DNA from: Diplonema papillatum
Taxonomy: Eukaryota > Euglenozoa > Diplonemea > Diplonemida > Diplonemidae
Direction of reading: 5' to 3'
Assembly (NCBI GenBank): GCA_030068145.1
Contig: JAPJBO010000326.1
Coordinates: 1 to 64,000 of the forward strand
Length of the DNA: 64,000 nucleotides
Shown: piece by piece, positions 42,201 to 51,999 of the stretch
How positions within the stretch are numbered: the stretch's first letter is position 1
Layout of the letters: the number at the start of each line of letters is the position of its first letter
Translations under genes and position numbers: made by a program
The notes under the pieces: model-generated
Told to the model about the DNA's origin: nothing
The model's input: only the letters and a program-made list of their open reading frames with translations
The model's database searches: none

Positions 42201-44391
42201 TACGGCAGACGACCTGGACGCAGCTTGCGAGGCAACGGCCGTCTTACGACGGCGTGCAGGCAGGGGTGGACTGCAGGCGTACGAACGAGCTGCGCCTAGC
42301 GACGGCTGACGCTGGCGAGAAACGTGCGCTGGCGGTGATTCTGTCCGGGGGTGTGTTCCTCGCTGCGCGGTGGGGACGGAATGCGCGTGCGAACGGAGGG
42401 GCGGCCGGGACAGACGGGTCGCCGAGCTCCTCGGCGTCCGTGTCGTCGACCGCCTCTGATACGACCGGCAGCTTTGACGAGCACGTCTCCGAATCCTCCT
42501 CTTCGGAACCTCAGCGTCCGCCGCTGGACCGCGGCTGCAGGGACTGCGACCTGGGCGTCCAGGACACAGCGGATCACCTGTGGTGGGAGTGCCCCGCCTA
42601 CGACGAGATTCGCGGCCGTCCTTGCTTCGCCGAACTCCTGCGGGCGGACCGGGCGAGGTGGCCGTCTTGCACGCGTGTGCATGGGGTTATTGTCGAAGGA
42701 ATGCGGGTGGAGGTCGCGGCCCTTCACCGCCTCATGGCGGCGGTGTACACTGCACGCGTGGAGGCGGAGCGACGCCGCCTCTCCGCAGTGCAACCGATGC
42801 ACCCCTGGCACGCAGCTGCGCCGCTGCCGGCGGTGCAACACCTGTTCGACTTCGACCGCCTTCCGGATGAGCCGCCGAGATGGCCGTACGGCGGCCGTGC
42901 GATGCGGGCGCTCAAGGGCTGGCTGTCGGCACTGAGGTGGACCAACGCAGGCGAGGTGTCGTGCGTTGAGCTGGCAGTGGACTTCGAGGTCCACACCGGG
43001 GTCGACGTCCCTGCCCCCCCGGGAATACGAAGGCTCGCCGCCAACCAGAGGGGGAAGACCCTCTGGACGATGCTGTCGACATTGTGCCGCCTGTGCCAGG
43101 ACCTGCAGCTGCCGTCGCCGTTGCCTGCCGAGCGGAAGGTCCGGGTGGGCTCGATGAGGACCCTGGGGGCGCCGATGCTGTGGGGGGGATTGACACCTCG
43201 CCCACGCTTCGCCGGGGGCGAGGAGACGCACGGGGTGCTGGGGACGAGCTTTCCGCGGGCAGCTGCCGGGGACGGGAAGAACTGGGGCGGGGACGTGTTC
43301 CCGCAGTACGACGCGGCGCGGCGGGCACAGCGTTCGCTGCGCTGGGACGTGCCCACCCCTCTGCCGCAACGCCCGCGCCTTCCCGTGCTTGTACCGGCTG
43401 CGCAGGCGGACCCTCTGCTCCGCACGCAGTCGGTCTGCGATGCCTGCGCGAAGCAGAAGTGCGCGGTGTGCACTGGCATGCGAAGAAACTACAGCCTTGT
43501 AGTTGACCAGTGCTGCCAGGTGCACCACCGCCCTGACGACGGTCTGCGCATTCAGTGCTGCCGGGCGCATCGGCTGACGCGATGTGGGACCTGCCCGAAC
43601 GCCGACGCGTGCTGCGGACGGGGGCATCACAGGGGTGGTGCTGGCCGCGACGGCAGCAGTGGCGACGGGGGTGGCGGTGGTCATGGCGGCCGCGGCCGTG
43701 GCCGCGGCCGCGGCGGCCGAGGCGGCGGAGACGACAGTGACGGAGACGGTGGCGGCGGCCGCGGCACTGGTCGCGGCCGCGCACGCGGCGGCGGTCGCGG
43801 CAGCGGTCGCGGCGGGGATCGCGGCGGCGGCGGCGGTGGCGGTCGCAGCCTAGGCGAGAGCGACGGCCTCACAGGCCGGAAGCGGCGCGCGCCGTCCCCA
43901 CCTGGAACACCTACCAGCCGTGGCCGGAGGAGGCGGACGACGAAGTCGCCCCCGAAGCGCGCCCCCCCGCCAGCAGGCAGGAAGCGACCCGCGCCATGCA
44001 CCCCCACGGCCTCTCCCGCAGCCGCGCTGCGCGCACGACGACGACGACGCGCCGATCTCGGCGACGACGGCACTGGCCTCGCCGGCCCGAACACACCGCG
44101 CCCACCCGGCCCCGCCCGGCCCTCTTCGATGGCAGGCCCTGACTCGGGCCCTTTTACTGATTCTGGTTCCGACCCTCCACGGGTCACACAACGATCGCGC
44201 CCTCCCGCCGGCTCTTCCCGGCTACTCGCGTCCTCCGCATCGCGGCGTGCCTATCGGCGCAAGCGAGAAAGCGAAGACTCCGATTCCTTTTCGGATTATG
44301 AGATCGTGAGCAACTGCCAACAACAGTTGCAGCCGACTAGAGTTGCGCCGCGCCGAAAGCGCGGAAAAAGTGACCCTTCTGGAGTCACGTA
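39298..44391 (+). pseudogene. LINE B ORF2: endonuclease, RT, knuckle, Cys/His tail (one frameshift)
   Basis: The first frame (to 40,925) carries APE endonuclease motifs VVMGDFNTD, GTRIDYALMN and RGHRCVRI, then the RT N-terminal part ending LVSLIPKTGQSP. Relatives have about nine more residues before the RPITVTSCVYRLW block, so a small deletion near 40,908 has shifted the frame. The second frame continues to 44,392 with motif A VALDFAKCFDRVP, motif B QGCPLSVILINALL and motif C LADD (about 41,390), where LADD replaces the usual FADD. Next come a CRDCDLGVQDTADHLWWEC knuckle, the KQKCAVC block, CCRAHRLTRCGTC / ADACCGRGHH, a long RGG-type low-complexity run and a basic tail. It cannot make a full ORF2 without frame correction. 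The other strand's long frames are shadows. Confidence 0.85.
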
Positions 44392-44392
44392 G
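39298..44392 (+). mobile_element. LINE B, 5'-truncated APE-type non-LTR retrotransposon
   Basis: Inserted between identical 48-bp direct repeats. It lacks ORF1 and the first part of the endonuclease. Its 3' end is the stop codon itself: the second target copy starts at the last base of TAG, leaving no 3'UTR and no A tail. Family members A and D share its C-terminal tail. The precise boundaries and clean duplication suggest a fairly young insertion. Confidence 0.85.
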
Positions 44393-44439
44393 CGAAAAGC
44401 TGGCATAGTGTGGTACTCATTTGCTTGCAAATGACTCCC
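44392..44439. repeat. 48-bp target-site duplication of LINE B, right copy
   Basis: Identical to 39,250-39,297. Its first base is also the last base of the LINE stop codon. Confidence 0.85.
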
Positions 44440-44743
44440 CACTAACGCAACAAGACGACGAAAAGTTGTGATTTTTTGTGCTAAAAAATAGGTGGATCAC
44501 CCCATCGTGCTAGTCATATAACTAGCTTGTGCTAGTCACAGGGGGGTCCTGTGCACTTCGTGAAATTTCGCGGCTGACCACTGACCAACACTGGCTTCAC
44601 TTCCTTAGTTTGCAAGTCGCGCATGAGCCCGCCGCCAGGAGTTCTAGAACACTGCGCGGCACAACCCGCAGTGTCCCATCCGTCTGCCCCTTTGCTTTGG
44701 TAGAGTGCAAACGCAAAAATGTAGAGTGAAAACTAAGTGGATC

Positions 44744-45084
44744 GAGGTTGGCTGACACTGAAGGGTGGAGCTGCTTATGTTGCGTAGGTCGGCTGAGTCA
44801 AAATAGTGGCGGAGGTGGGTGTCGTCGTTTATCGTCAGGACGTGGTCTGATGTAGCTGTTTCGTCACACCCGGGCACTCTACATTTGACCTTCGTACCGT
44901 AGGGCATGATGCCTCGGCGTACGATGGCCTGCAACAAGTCAGTTGTGCCATGTAACTTTCGTAGTTTTGTGAAAGTCTGTGCGCGCATACAGCTCGGTGG
45001 CGTTACTTCTGATAGACGTTTCCGCACCTCGTGGTCGCGTAAACGCTCGGCACAGCGCCGAATGAAGCGCCCGGATTCTTCCAT
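44744..45084 (-). pseudogene. C-terminal relic of an RNase H-type retroelement ORF
   Basis: The minus-strand frame beginning at ATG 45,084 reads MEESGRFIRR, RKRLSEVTPP, KLRKLHGTTDLLQAIVRR and IMPYGTKVKC, then SDHVLTINDDTHLRHY. This matches, in order, the region after the RNase H domain in the ORF at 62,699-64,000 (LEESGRFLRR, LRKLHGATDLLQALVRR, KHVLTANDELHVRSY). The RNase H domain itself is absent and the frame drifts off after about 110 residues. It lies between LINE B and LINE C in the intron. Confidence 0.7.
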
Positions 45085-45339
45085 CTGTGCTTACCTGTCG
45101 TCCTCCGGACCGTTTGACATGGATTTTTTTTTTTCAACCCCGCCTAAGCAGGGAAGTAGCTTGGGCTCTGGGCCCCACGTAAAATCCTACCAAATGTTGT
45201 ACAGAGCGCTTTTCAGGGTCCTCGGGGCACTTTGTGTGTGTGGAGCTCAGACTGACACTGTGTTGGGGGGTGTTCGGACAAAATGCGGCGCGTGCAGGTG
45301 GGTTTTGCTCATGGAAGGTAGCAACACAGCAAGAATTGC

Positions 45340-45532
45340 TAACCGCTTTGTAGCCCACAGAGACTGTGGCAACTTTGATGTCAGCTAACTTATAGTTGTC
45401 GCTACTGTCCACCACAGAGGCTGTCCTTCGGGAACCATGCGAAGAAGGCGAGTGCCGCTTAGCGGTTTTCTGCGACAGCAGGGCGGCTAACACTACACAC
45501 GTCAAGACCAGCGCCGCAGGCGCGGAAAAATT
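45340..45532 (-). repeat. flanking repeat on the 3' side of LINE C
   Basis: Resembles 52,000-52,216 on the 5' side, in the same orientation. Shared words include GCTTTGTAG(C/T)CCACAG, CTACTG(T/C)CCACCACAGAG and CAGCGCCGCAGGCGCGGAAA. On the minus strand a short frame keeps SSDNYK, YKAVS and VAT in both copies. The GCGCCGCAGGCGC end is a hairpin, and a similar one occurs near 52,937. Confidence 0.6.
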
Positions 45533-45616
45533 GAGAGAGAGAGAGAGAGAGACGAGTTAGAGTGCAGGGACCATCTCTCCGGGGAGTTTCCGGTCTCCTC
45601 ACTTCTCTTCGCACTG

Positions 45617-48600
45617 CTACGGCGGGCGTAAGTCGCTCCGGAGGCGCGCCGCAGGTCGCGGCTCTGCTACAGTGAGTGGTAGCACCGGAGTTGGTGCTGC
45701 AGCGGGCGCTCTGGCCGGCGGGTGAGCTCGTCTCGCGGGGGATCGCCGCCTTGTAGCGCTGCGGGCCCTCTTCTTCCTCGCGACTGCGCGGCCTACGGCG
45801 GCGGCAAACACCTTGATGGGAAACTTCAGCTTCCAATTAGCGAAAGCTACGTCCTGAGGGTACACGGGTTTGGCGTCGTTCCACCTGTCTTTGGAGCATA
45901 CTGCTTCTATGCCGTTCAACATCAGCTCTGTCCTCCGTCCAGCTGCAAAACGTGGACGGTGTGAGAATCCCGGCATTGCCGGCGCACCCAGGCAGCGTAA
46001 AGAGCATACACCCTGTCTCCACTTCCCGGGGAAGGCTGAGGCCCCCGTGTCAGCAAAGCTTAGGTCGTTGATGGCTCGTGCTAGATATCCTATCTGCAAC
46101 CCTTTTTCGGCAAACGTTTCCCCAGGCAGCTTGGATCGCGTGTAGGCCTCAAAATCCAAAGCGAGTTCCACGCCGGTCGTGGGGAGAGGGGGGGTGTTGA
46201 CCCAACGTAGATTCCTTAGCCAGTAGACTAGCGACGCCGCGAAGCGCGTCCCAATCTGCTTCGTGAGGAGCTCACGGCTGTCCCTTGCCAGCTCAACGTC
46301 ATATCTCCCTGCCGCGGCGGAGGCAAGCTCCCAGGGGCGCGTCGTCGCGATATTGTGCTGCGCTTGCGCCATCTCGATGGAGATGGTCCCGATCAGCTTC
46401 TGGACCCTCTCCACGAGTACCGGCGGGGTTCCGATGGGGGGAATCCCCCGTGTGCTCAGGCATAGGGGCATATTCTGTGCCGCCACTCCTGCGACGTCGA
46501 GTCGGCAGTGTAGATTGACCCACCTGCCCCCTGGTCCCGGGCATTCCCAGAAATAGTGTAGCAGGGTCCCCGGAGTCCCACCGTCGCAGAACTCGCATAC
46601 GCCGTCACCCGTTCCCCATCTTCTGTTGCACCACTCGCGAGAGTACACCGCTCCTGCGATGCATTTGCGGATTGCAAAGCTGAGCCTGTCCCCCGTCGCG
46701 CGGTTCTGCCACAGTCTGTTCAACAGGCGCACATCCACCCCCCTCTCGATACCCGAATAGCCTTGCCTTTGTGTCGTCAGGTAGCGCCACGCTCGAAGAC
46801 GCAGGCCCTCACGGACGAAGTGCAGTGCCTCCTTCCCGGAGAAGGGCACGGTCGCACCTTCGAACGATAGCAGCTCGAAACTGTGCCGCTTCGCCGGCAG
46901 GAAACGTATCTCCCGAAGGAGATTGGATATCAGCCCGACGGGGCCCTTTAAGGAGGCGTCAGCCCCGGATACAAGGAGGGCATCCATTCGCAGCCGAAAT
47001 CTCTCCTTCTGGTATTGCTTCGCGGCGGTGCGGAGTGAGCTGTACCCGGAGGCGCATGCCGGATCGCACAAGTGCGCCTTCGCAACGAGGGTAAGTGTCG
47101 CGAGGGGGCTCTTCGCCCGATTTGAGCGAGGAATCAAGCAGGCGGAGAGAGCCGTGCGAAGAACGGAGTTGTTCGCGAAGCCCCCGGCCGAGTTGGCGCA
47201 GTAGGCCGCGCCGTAGTGGGCGGATGCCGCGATCGTCTGCATGACGCGGAACTTGGTGCGCGGCTTCAGTGGCGACGCTTCTAGCCTGGCTGCGGCTTCC
47301 ACGGTCGCGTCAGACCTACCGTTGTCCACAGGCCCTTCTGTGCCCAGGGGAACGCCCAGAACCTTAACGGTCTTCACCGATTTCATCGCCTTGCCTCCAA
47401 CCTCGAGACGGGGGCCTTTTTTCGACGTCGAGAAGGCGGCACACTTGCCTTCGTTGAGAGCGAGGCCGGTCAGATTCCCAAATATCGCGGTGACATCTAT
47501 TCCTTCCTGGAGCAGCTTCGCGAGTCGCGAGAGAAGGTACAAGTCATCAGCAAAGGACTTCGGACTCACTCGTGCCCGGCTGACCAGGGCTTTCGAGAGC
47601 ACGGACAGAAGGGCGTTGATCAGGACCACGGAGATAGGGCAGCCTTGGAGGATGCCGTTCGTGACCTTGAATTCATCGCCCACTCCCAGAGGGTACCTGA
47701 AACGACGTCTGAGGTACTTATAGACGTGGCGCAGAGGCGCCAGCACACGCTCATGCAGCCCCAGAGCCTCAACTAGGTCGAGTACCAAACCTTGCGGGAC
47801 GCGGTCAAAACATTTCGCAAAGTCGAGCGCGATCCCATGTAGCGGCGTTCCGTTGATAAGGGATTCCTCTATCGACAGCGCGATGTCCATGATGACGTCG
47901 TCGCAGGAGTGGCCTTTCCGGAAGCCATGTTGGGACTCGTGTATCCACTGCTCTTGCCAGACAAGAACCTCCTGCAGACGCACACTAGCCCAAAGACGAT
48001 AAACGACGCTGGAGACGGTGATGGGCCGCAGCTTCAGGGGGTCATCTCCCTCTCCCTTGGGAATCAGGGTGACTAGCGCGTCAAGAACCCCGTCGGGCCA
48101 TAGGCCCGTCTCCTCGACTTCGTTCAGTACTGCAGCAAACCCTTCTAGGATTGTGTCCGGCAGGGCCGCAACTTCTCGCATGCGCCAGCCGTCCACGCCG
48201 CATGACGATTGCACACCTTTCTTCCTCGCTACCGACCGTAGGCGGTCGGCCGTGATGGGGCCCAGTTGGCACGGGTGTTGCGCAATAAAGTCACCATATT
48301 CTCGCAGGAAGGGGGCGAACTCGGGTTCCTTCTTCCCGGCATACATGCGTAGCACGGGGTCCCACTTCCTCCTTACCGTCGCATCAACTTCCACCAAGTT
48401 CGCCGTGAGTCGCCCGTCGCGACCGTTCGTAAAATAGAATGTCGGCGGCGCCTCCTTCTTCACCCAAGCAAACGACTCTTTACCCAGAGGGTTACGGAGC
48501 TCGCGCTGACACCTTGCGATTTCCAGGTACCTCGAATTTAACGTAGTCTGGGCCAGGCTCTGGCACACGTCCGAGATAGTGTGTGATAGGCCCCGCGCGG

Positions 48601-49966
48601 CCTTCGCCGATGGCGGTACCAGTGGCAAAGCACATTTCCCGTCCGTACGCTGGAGGATGAAGCTTTGAAACGACCGTATTTTGTCCCACTGCCCTTTGAG
48701 CAGGAGCGACAACGGGCACGGGGCGCTGGACATATCTTCCCATTTGGCTCGTGCGGCCGAGTACTCCCGCATGCGCCCGAGAAGACACCTGGCTCTCTTC
48801 AGAGGTGCGGTGTCGGCCCCCGCACCTTCCGGGGACGGCCTCGCGGACACGCGCTGGGTGCTCAGCCTCCGCCGCTCTCCTCGCCCGCGGTAGGCCGCCA
48901 GGTTACCCTCAATCTTGGACTTCTGGAGCAGATAATCCTCCGCCGCCCGCGAGATACGCAGCCAGAGAAAATCCACCCTCTGGCTGCCTTCTAGTCCGCG
49001 GGGGCACGGGTCGGCGAGTCGGTATTTCGCGACTACAGCTTTGAGGGCTGCGGTGTCGGTTCGGTCAGTCAGACCGGACCCAGGGATGGCGCGGGGGAAG
49101 CGGAACACCGCGTTAAGTTGCTGGAAAGCGGTGAGGTGGAAGACAGCTCGAATCGCCTTATGCGTCGGGAACCCGGCCTCGAAGGTTTCTACGTTTCCAA
49201 GAGCGGAAGAGGCGATTTCGTTGGTAAGCACAAGGTCAATGCGTGACGGCTCCCCGTGGTAGCAGGTGTGCTCCGGAGGCCTGTTCAGGGACTTCGCGTG
49301 AAGCTCGGCACAGTCAGTCCACCCGTTTCGCAGTGCGAAGCGTAGGGCAGGAGAGTTCAGAGGGTCTGTGTTCAGGTCACCTGCAACTACAATCGGTACC
49401 GCGCCCAGGCGCCGGCGCATGCCCCAGAGAACCCCCTCGACCAGCTTCTCACGTTCAATCCGAGCCGAGTGGCCGCAATGTCCGTACAACGAAACCACAT
49501 GGAGCGCACCCTTGCCGCTTCCGGTCGCGACACGTACGTGGAGGAAGCGAGCTGCCTCGTAGGCCCGCTCTTCAACGACATCGAACGGGCTAACCACGCA
49601 TGCCGGCAGGCCTTTCCTCACAAGGATTGCTACACCGGCGCTCCCCCCGGTTATCTGGGATGGAACGTCGTTGCCACATTTACGCCCTTCGCAACAGGAA
49701 CCAAAGAAAGGCTGCCAGACGTCGAGAGCAGCACACTCCTTCAGGGCCATCCGGATTTTCTTCTGCCCGGTGCTCGTCAGCTTCGTCTCCTGCAAGCAGA
49801 TGATGTCCGCCACAATGCCGCAAAGGAGGAGCACGTTCTTCAACAACGAGGTTACGTTGATCGTAACTACACGCAAGGGTGGTAGGCGAGGGCCGGACCC
49901 AGAAGATGTAGTGTGGGTAAGATTGTGTGACGCGTATGACGCGTGGTATAATTGAGGGTTCACCAT
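45617..49966 (-). CDS. LINE C ORF2: AP-endonuclease / reverse transcriptase
   Basis: An intact frame of 1,449 residues from ATG 49,966. The N-terminal APE-type endonuclease would nick target DNA. Motifs are VVTINVTSLL, CLQETKL, VVAGDLNTDP, SRIDLVLTN and FPTHKAI. The RT would copy the LINE RNA. Motifs are LRPITVSSVVYRLW, GIALDFAKCFDRVP (motif A), QGCPISVVLINALL (motif B) and FADD at residues 805-808 (motif C). A zinc knuckle follows (CEFCDGGTPGTLLHYFWEC). The C-terminus is Arg/Ala/Pro-rich and lacks the Cys/His tail of LINEs A, B and D. The start ATG overlaps the ORF1 stop (ATGGTGA), so ORF2 is probably made by termination-reinitiation. All catalytic residues that I can place are present. Confidence 0.9.
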   Translation of the reverse strand: MVNPQLYHASYASHNLTHTTSSGSGPRLPPLRVVTINVTSLLKNVLLLCGIVADIICLQETKLTSTGQKKIRMALKECAALDVWQPFFGSCCEGRKCGNDVPSQITGGSAGVAILVRKGLPACVVSPFDVVEERAYEAARFLHVRVATGSGKGALHVVSLYGHCGHSARIEREKLVEGVLWGMRRRLGAVPIVVAGDLNTDPLNSPALRFALRNGWTDCAELHAKSLNRPPEHTCYHGEPSRIDLVLTNEIASSALGNVETFEAGFPTHKAIRAVFHLTAFQQLNAVFRFPRAIPGSGLTDRTDTAALKAVVAKYRLADPCPRGLEGSQRVDFLWLRISRAAEDYLLQKSKIEGNLAAYRGRGERRRLSTQRVSARPSPEGAGADTAPLKRARCLLGRMREYSAARAKWEDMSSAPCPLSLLLKGQWDKIRSFQSFILQRTDGKCALPLVPPSAKAARGLSHTISDVCQSLAQTTLNSRYLEIARCQRELRNPLGKESFAWVKKEAPPTFYFTNGRDGRLTANLVEVDATVRRKWDPVLRMYAGKKEPEFAPFLREYGDFIAQHPCQLGPITADRLRSVARKKGVQSSCGVDGWRMREVAALPDTILEGFAAVLNEVEETGLWPDGVLDALVTLIPKGEGDDPLKLRPITVSSVVYRLWASVRLQEVLVWQEQWIHESQHGFRKGHSCDDVIMDIALSIEESLINGTPLHGIALDFAKCFDRVPQGLVLDLVEALGLHERVLAPLRHVYKYLRRRFRYPLGVGDEFKVTNGILQGCPISVVLINALLSVLSKALVSRARVSPKSFADDLYLLSRLAKLLQEGIDVTAIFGNLTGLALNEGKCAAFSTSKKGPRLEVGGKAMKSVKTVKVLGVPLGTEGPVDNGRSDATVEAAARLEASPLKPRTKFRVMQTIAASAHYGAAYCANSAGGFANNSVLRTALSACLIPRSNRAKSPLATLTLVAKAHLCDPACASGYSSLRTAAKQYQKERFRLRMDALLVSGADASLKGPVGLISNLLREIRFLPAKRHSFELLSFEGATVPFSGKEALHFVREGLRLRAWRYLTTQRQGYSGIERGVDVRLLNRLWQNRATGDRLSFAIRKCIAGAVYSREWCNRRWGTGDGVCEFCDGGTPGTLLHYFWECPGPGGRWVNLHCRLDVAGVAAQNMPLCLSTRGIPPIGTPPVLVERVQKLIGTISIEMAQAQHNIATTRPWELASAAAGRYDVELARDSRELLTKQIGTRFAASLVYWLRNLRWVNTPPLPTTGVELALDFEAYTRSKLPGETFAEKGLQIGYLARAINDLSFADTGASAFPGKWRQGVCSLRCLGAPAMPGFSHRPRFAAGRRTELMLNGIEAVCSKDRWNDAKPVYPQDVAFANWKLKFPIKVFAAAVGRAVARKKRARSATRRRSPARRAHPPARAPAAAPTPVLPLTVAEPRPAARLRSDLRPP

Positions 49967-51825
49967 TTTGAGTCCGCGGGGTCGACGGCGGGCGCCTGCG
50001 CAGGCGAGGGCGGTGTTGGGGGGGCGTCTTGCAGTTTAGCCCAGCACGCATGGCAAACCACCGCCTCACAGGGGCCGTGTGCACATTGACGCCTCGCCTG
50101 TCCTACTTGCATACGCTTGCAGCAGACTTCGCATAGGAACGCCTTATCGTTTTCGTATGACTCCTGCCAGTTGGCGTGCCGGCAGTCGGTAGCCATATTG
50201 TCAGCGGTGTCGAGCCGCGCCACCTTGTCTTGGGTCGTCGTCTCATCGCTGGCGCGGCTCCGCTTCTGTCCCGGAACGGGTTCTGGGCGTTCTTGGAGGC
50301 TCGCGAGGAACTCACGAGGGAGATTAATTTTCACCCGCTGGCACTGCGTGGTGAACCCCTTCCGTTGCCTCGCATCGATGGAACGGTCGTATTTCCTGAT
50401 CGAGATTGACGCCCGATCAAGGCGGTAGAGCACTGGTGCCGGAGGTCCCTGGTCGGCAATGACCACGCACACAGTATCCCCTCGCCGTTTGAACGAACCG
50501 ACTGGCTCCACTTTCCATTCGGCTGCTGCGCAGGCGGCGAGGAGGTCGGACGGGTGCTCCGCCGGACACGCCGTGGTGACGATGTACTTGTCACCCCGAC
50601 GCTGGCGCTTCGACAGCTTCTTCCCGACCGCCGATTCCGTGGCGGCGACGTGCTCCGGGGTCGTTCGTATGCCGAAGACGCCGGTTTTCGCGCCGCCGAT
50701 CACACCGAATGTGTTCGGTGTCCTGGCAGCTATCTGGCGCGCTTCCTCGAGGGCGCAGTCGCTCACCCACACCGCCGGCAGCGTGTCCGTTCCGTTGACA
50801 AACGACATGGCCTTCCAGAAAGTGCCGGCCTTCCCGGAGCTCCGAAGCAGCTTCGGCACGTCTTCGACTGGGACGCGGACGCTCACCTCACACACGCCCT
50901 GTCGTCGGTGCACCTTCGTAAACACCGACGACCAGTCCATGCGCAGACCTTCGGCTTCCGCCGCCTTCTTCGCCATGATCCTGACCGACTGGCCAGCCTT
51001 CATCGCCGTCTCCCACGTAGTGGCGTGGACATAGGCGGCACGTACCTGGAATAGGCACACCTGAGTCGTCGGCTGCCCGGGGGCGACCGTCTTGCACGAT
51101 ACCGTCGGCGGGGTGACGTTGCAGTACTTTGCCCACACGTCCTGGTGGTTCCCGTTAGAAAGCACCACCAGGTGCCTCGCCGACTCCGCCCACGGTACGG
51201 TGCACACGACGGCTACCTTGGCGCCCGGACAGACCCCGATGAGGTCCAGGGCAGCCCCCCATGCGTACTCCGCATCCTCGGTGTTCGCGGCAACAAGAAC
51301 GCCGCCCTTCTTGTTCCCCATCTCGACACCTGACTCGACCTTTGGCACTCCCCAGCCATCGAGTACCATGACGGCCTTCGGTCGAGTGCGACGGGTCTTT
51401 TCGGCCCACGTGCTCCCTTTGGGCGTGTTCGGTTGCCCCGCCGCTGCATCGCGCACTTTCTGCGCCCAGGTGTTGTTCGCCGGTGGGTCCGGTTGCTCTG
51501 CAGACGCAGAGGACCGAGTCTTCTCCGGCCGGGTCCGGTCCGGCAGCGGGGGTGCGCATGCGACCGCCGGCCGGGTCCGGTCCGGCGGCGGAGGCTGTGC
51601 GCTTGCGACCGCCGGCCGGGTCCGGTCCGGCGGCGGGGGCTGTGCGTTTGTGACCGTCGGGCCGGGTTTCCTTGCTTCGGCTGCGGGCGGCGCCCCGGAG
51701 TGCGCGGCTTCCATCAGGGTGAGAACGAGGTTCATCATTCTCACCAGCTGCTGCCTCACCTTCTCGTCGACGCCTTTCTCAGCCAAGCATGATGCCCGGT
51801 CAAGCAGTGCGTCGACGTCTCCCAT
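49960..51825 (-). CDS. LINE C ORF1: RNA-binding-type protein with C-terminal zinc cluster
   Basis: I start this at ATG 51,825 (MGDVDALLDR), giving 621 residues. The frame stays open upstream to a TTG but has no earlier ATG. A short helical segment is followed by three Pro-rich repeats of the type QPPPPDRTRPAV and two WA(Q/E)K repeats. A long middle region contains no domain that I recognise. A basic stretch (GQKRSRAS) precedes a terminal Cys/His cluster (CEVCCKRM, CAHGPCEAVVCHACW), a likely zinc-binding fold. LINE ORF1 proteins generally bind and package the element RNA. Here that role is inferred from position. The stop codon lies within the first codons of ORF2. Confidence 0.8.
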   Translation of the reverse strand: MGDVDALLDRASCLAEKGVDEKVRQQLVRMMNLVLTLMEAAHSGAPPAAEARKPGPTVTNAQPPPPDRTRPAVASAQPPPPDRTRPAVACAPPLPDRTRPEKTRSSASAEQPDPPANNTWAQKVRDAAAGQPNTPKGSTWAEKTRRTRPKAVMVLDGWGVPKVESGVEMGNKKGGVLVAANTEDAEYAWGAALDLIGVCPGAKVAVVCTVPWAESARHLVVLSNGNHQDVWAKYCNVTPPTVSCKTVAPGQPTTQVCLFQVRAAYVHATTWETAMKAGQSVRIMAKKAAEAEGLRMDWSSVFTKVHRRQGVCEVSVRVPVEDVPKLLRSSGKAGTFWKAMSFVNGTDTLPAVWVSDCALEEARQIAARTPNTFGVIGGAKTGVFGIRTTPEHVAATESAVGKKLSKRQRRGDKYIVTTACPAEHPSDLLAACAAAEWKVEPVGSFKRRGDTVCVVIADQGPPAPVLYRLDRASISIRKYDRSIDARQRKGFTTQCQRVKINLPREFLASLQERPEPVPGQKRSRASDETTTQDKVARLDTADNMATDCRHANWQESYENDKAFLCEVCCKRMQVGQARRQCAHGPCEAVVCHACWAKLQDAPPTPPSPAQAPAVDPADSKW

Positions 51826-51999
51826 CGTCGAAGATGAACGAGGCAAGCCCGCCACCCTACAGACGGTTTTCGCCCTCTCTCCCTTGCGTTCTTTCTTACT
51901 CTCTGATGTGATCAAACTCCCTCCCGCTTCTTTCCACCCAAGGTGTTTCCGGGCAGAACCCGGAGCCGCTTTCCTTCAAGGGTAGCCACGGCAAGCCAC

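Larger units (their letters stand above)
39128..44469. mobile_element. small inverted-repeat (MITE-like) element interrupted by LINE B
   Basis: Left arm 39,128-39,195 (CTTCTTGTTGCGATAGTGGG, GAGTCATTTGCAAG, TGAGTACCACAC) is inverted in 39,238-39,297 and, beyond LINE B, in 44,440-44,469 (CCCACTAACGCAACAAG). Removing the LINE and one target copy leaves a palindrome-like element of about 200 bp. Another partial copy lies at 38,506-38,541. Confidence 0.75.
45533..51990 (-). mobile_element. LINE C, apparently intact two-ORF APE-type non-LTR retrotransposon
   Basis: ORF1 and ORF2 are both uninterrupted and overlap. A (GA)n/(CT)n microsatellite lies in the 3'UTR at about 45,536-45,556. Repeats of roughly 200 bp in direct orientation lie at each side (45,340-45,532 and 52,000-52,216). 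Either they belong to the element or the element sits between two copies of a small repeat. It is the best candidate in the window for a recently mobile LINE. Confidence 0.8.

Noticed and set aside
42296-43684. 462-residue antisense frame opposite the LINE B tail
   Set aside because: Arg/His/Pro-rich shadow of the real coding strand.
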